From Actinomycetota bacterium (GTDB taxonomy: Bacteria > Actinomycetota > Acidimicrobiia > Acidimicrobiales > Acidimicrobiaceae): 6,918 nt of DNA. The DNA lies in the NCBI GenBank assembly GCA_027318945.1, contig DAHVOF010000082.1, forward strand, positions 1 through 6,918, written 5' to 3'. Position numbers and translations under genes: made by a program. Shown one piece after another: positions 6,781-6,918 of the stretch. The notes beneath the pieces were generated by a model that made no database searches, was not told the origin of the DNA, and saw only the letters and a list, made by a program, of their open reading frames with translations. Position 1 is the stretch's first letter. Every line of letters begins with the position of its first letter.

Positions 6781-6918
6781 CCTTTTCTTTTCGCTCTCTA
6801 GCCGCTGAGTCTCCCCGGTCCTTGCCGTGTGGACCGGACTCTGCGAGTCGGCATCGGTGTTGATGCCTCCCACGTCCGAGTGGTTACGTCGTGGTTTACT
6901 TGGAGTCCTGCCGTGAGC
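6772..6918 (-). CDS. Possible C-terminal tail of an upstream gene (partial)
   Basis: One minus-strand frame is open from the window edge for 48 codons and ends with TAG at 6774-6772. The product is hydrophilic and charged, ending RLESEKKRSA, with no recognisable domain. It would leave a 33-nt gap before the phosphatase GTG, normal operon spacing. A second minus-strand frame is open for 39 codons, and a plus-strand frame from GTG 6829 is open for 30 codons to the edge, so openness alone is weak evidence. The strong inverted repeats inside it also suggest a structured non-coding region. The frame is the same as that of the phosphatase, separated only by the TAG and 11 codons. Confidence 0.33.
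   Translation of the reverse strand, partial: AHGRTPSKPRRNHSDVGGINTDADSQSPVHTARTGETQRLESEKKRSA
6784..6796. repeat. 13-bp block shared with the lipoprotein upstream region, copy B
   Basis: This is identical to 6015-6027 and lies 46 nt before the phosphatase GTG. If the upstream tail gene is real the block is translated here, but its codon phase differs from the open frame at copy A, so the match is not explained by a shared peptide. Confidence 0.45.
6807..6867. repeat. Cluster of inverted repeats with alternative pairing
   Basis: Three stems lie in series. CCGGTCC (6815-6821) pairs with GGACCGG (6831-6837) across a 9-nt loop. GACTC (6837-6841) pairs with GAGTC (6845-6849) across 3 nt. GGCATC (6850-6855) pairs with GATGCC (6862-6867) across 6 nt. 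A further GAGTC at 6807-6811 can also pair with 6837-6841, extending the first stem after a bulge, so that pairing and the second stem exclude each other. No T-run follows on either strand, so a simple intrinsic terminator is not supported. Confidence 0.45.

Noticed and set aside
6867..6900. tRNA-Ser-like stretch gtccgagtggtta
   Set aside because: It resembles a D-arm, but no matching D-stem 3' side, acceptor stem or T-arm motif follows on either strand.
6829..6918. Plus-strand frame from GTG 6829 open to the window edge
   Set aside because: It has thirty codons only, no ribosome site, no clear family, and is antisense to another open frame; it cannot be supported.

Overview
All supportable genes lie on the minus strand, so the transcription order runs from high to low coordinates: a possible C-terminal tail of an upstream gene (6772-6918), a histidine-phosphatase family protein (6181-6738), a 601-residue secreted lipoprotein with Asp-box/Ycf48-like repeats (4126-5931), a small two-helix membrane protein (3786-4046), a very large fused ABC exporter (106-3789), and the start of another gene that runs off the window (1-81). 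The plus-strand open frames are antisense shadows of these genes.

The window looks like chromosomal DNA of an actinobacterium. The ABC protein resembles the asymmetric half-transporter pairs common in Actinobacteria. GTG starts are used, and gene spacing is tight (a 4-bp GTGA overlap and gaps of 24-33 nt). Base composition is only moderately GC, well below Streptomyces or Mycobacterium. A lower-GC lineage such as the acidophilic Acidimicrobiia would fit, but this placement is inference only. There are no insertion sequences, CRISPR arrays, phage genes, tRNAs or rRNAs.

The best-defined functional unit is the 86-aa membrane protein with the ABC exporter, which are translationally coupled. The exporter is two half-transporters in one chain. 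Its nucleotide sites are asymmetric in a self-consistent way: NBD1 has Asp in place of the catalytic Glu and NBD2 has an altered signature, leaving one consensus and one degenerate ATP site. The lipoprotein upstream probably sits on the outer face of the membrane as a beta-propeller. Its link to the exporter rests on position alone.

The least ordinary observations are these. The phosphatase has its RHG catalytic motif changed to RQC, exactly at the centre of a perfect 17-bp palindrome. The upstream regions of the phosphatase and lipoprotein genes share a 13-bp identity plus a CTAGGCAT block. A dyad motif, AATGCA-N3-GGCATA, occurs twice in the 250-bp gap before the lipoprotein gene. A dense cluster of inverted repeats with mutually exclusive pairing lies at 6807-6867. 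I see no clear evidence for a wholly new multi-gene system.
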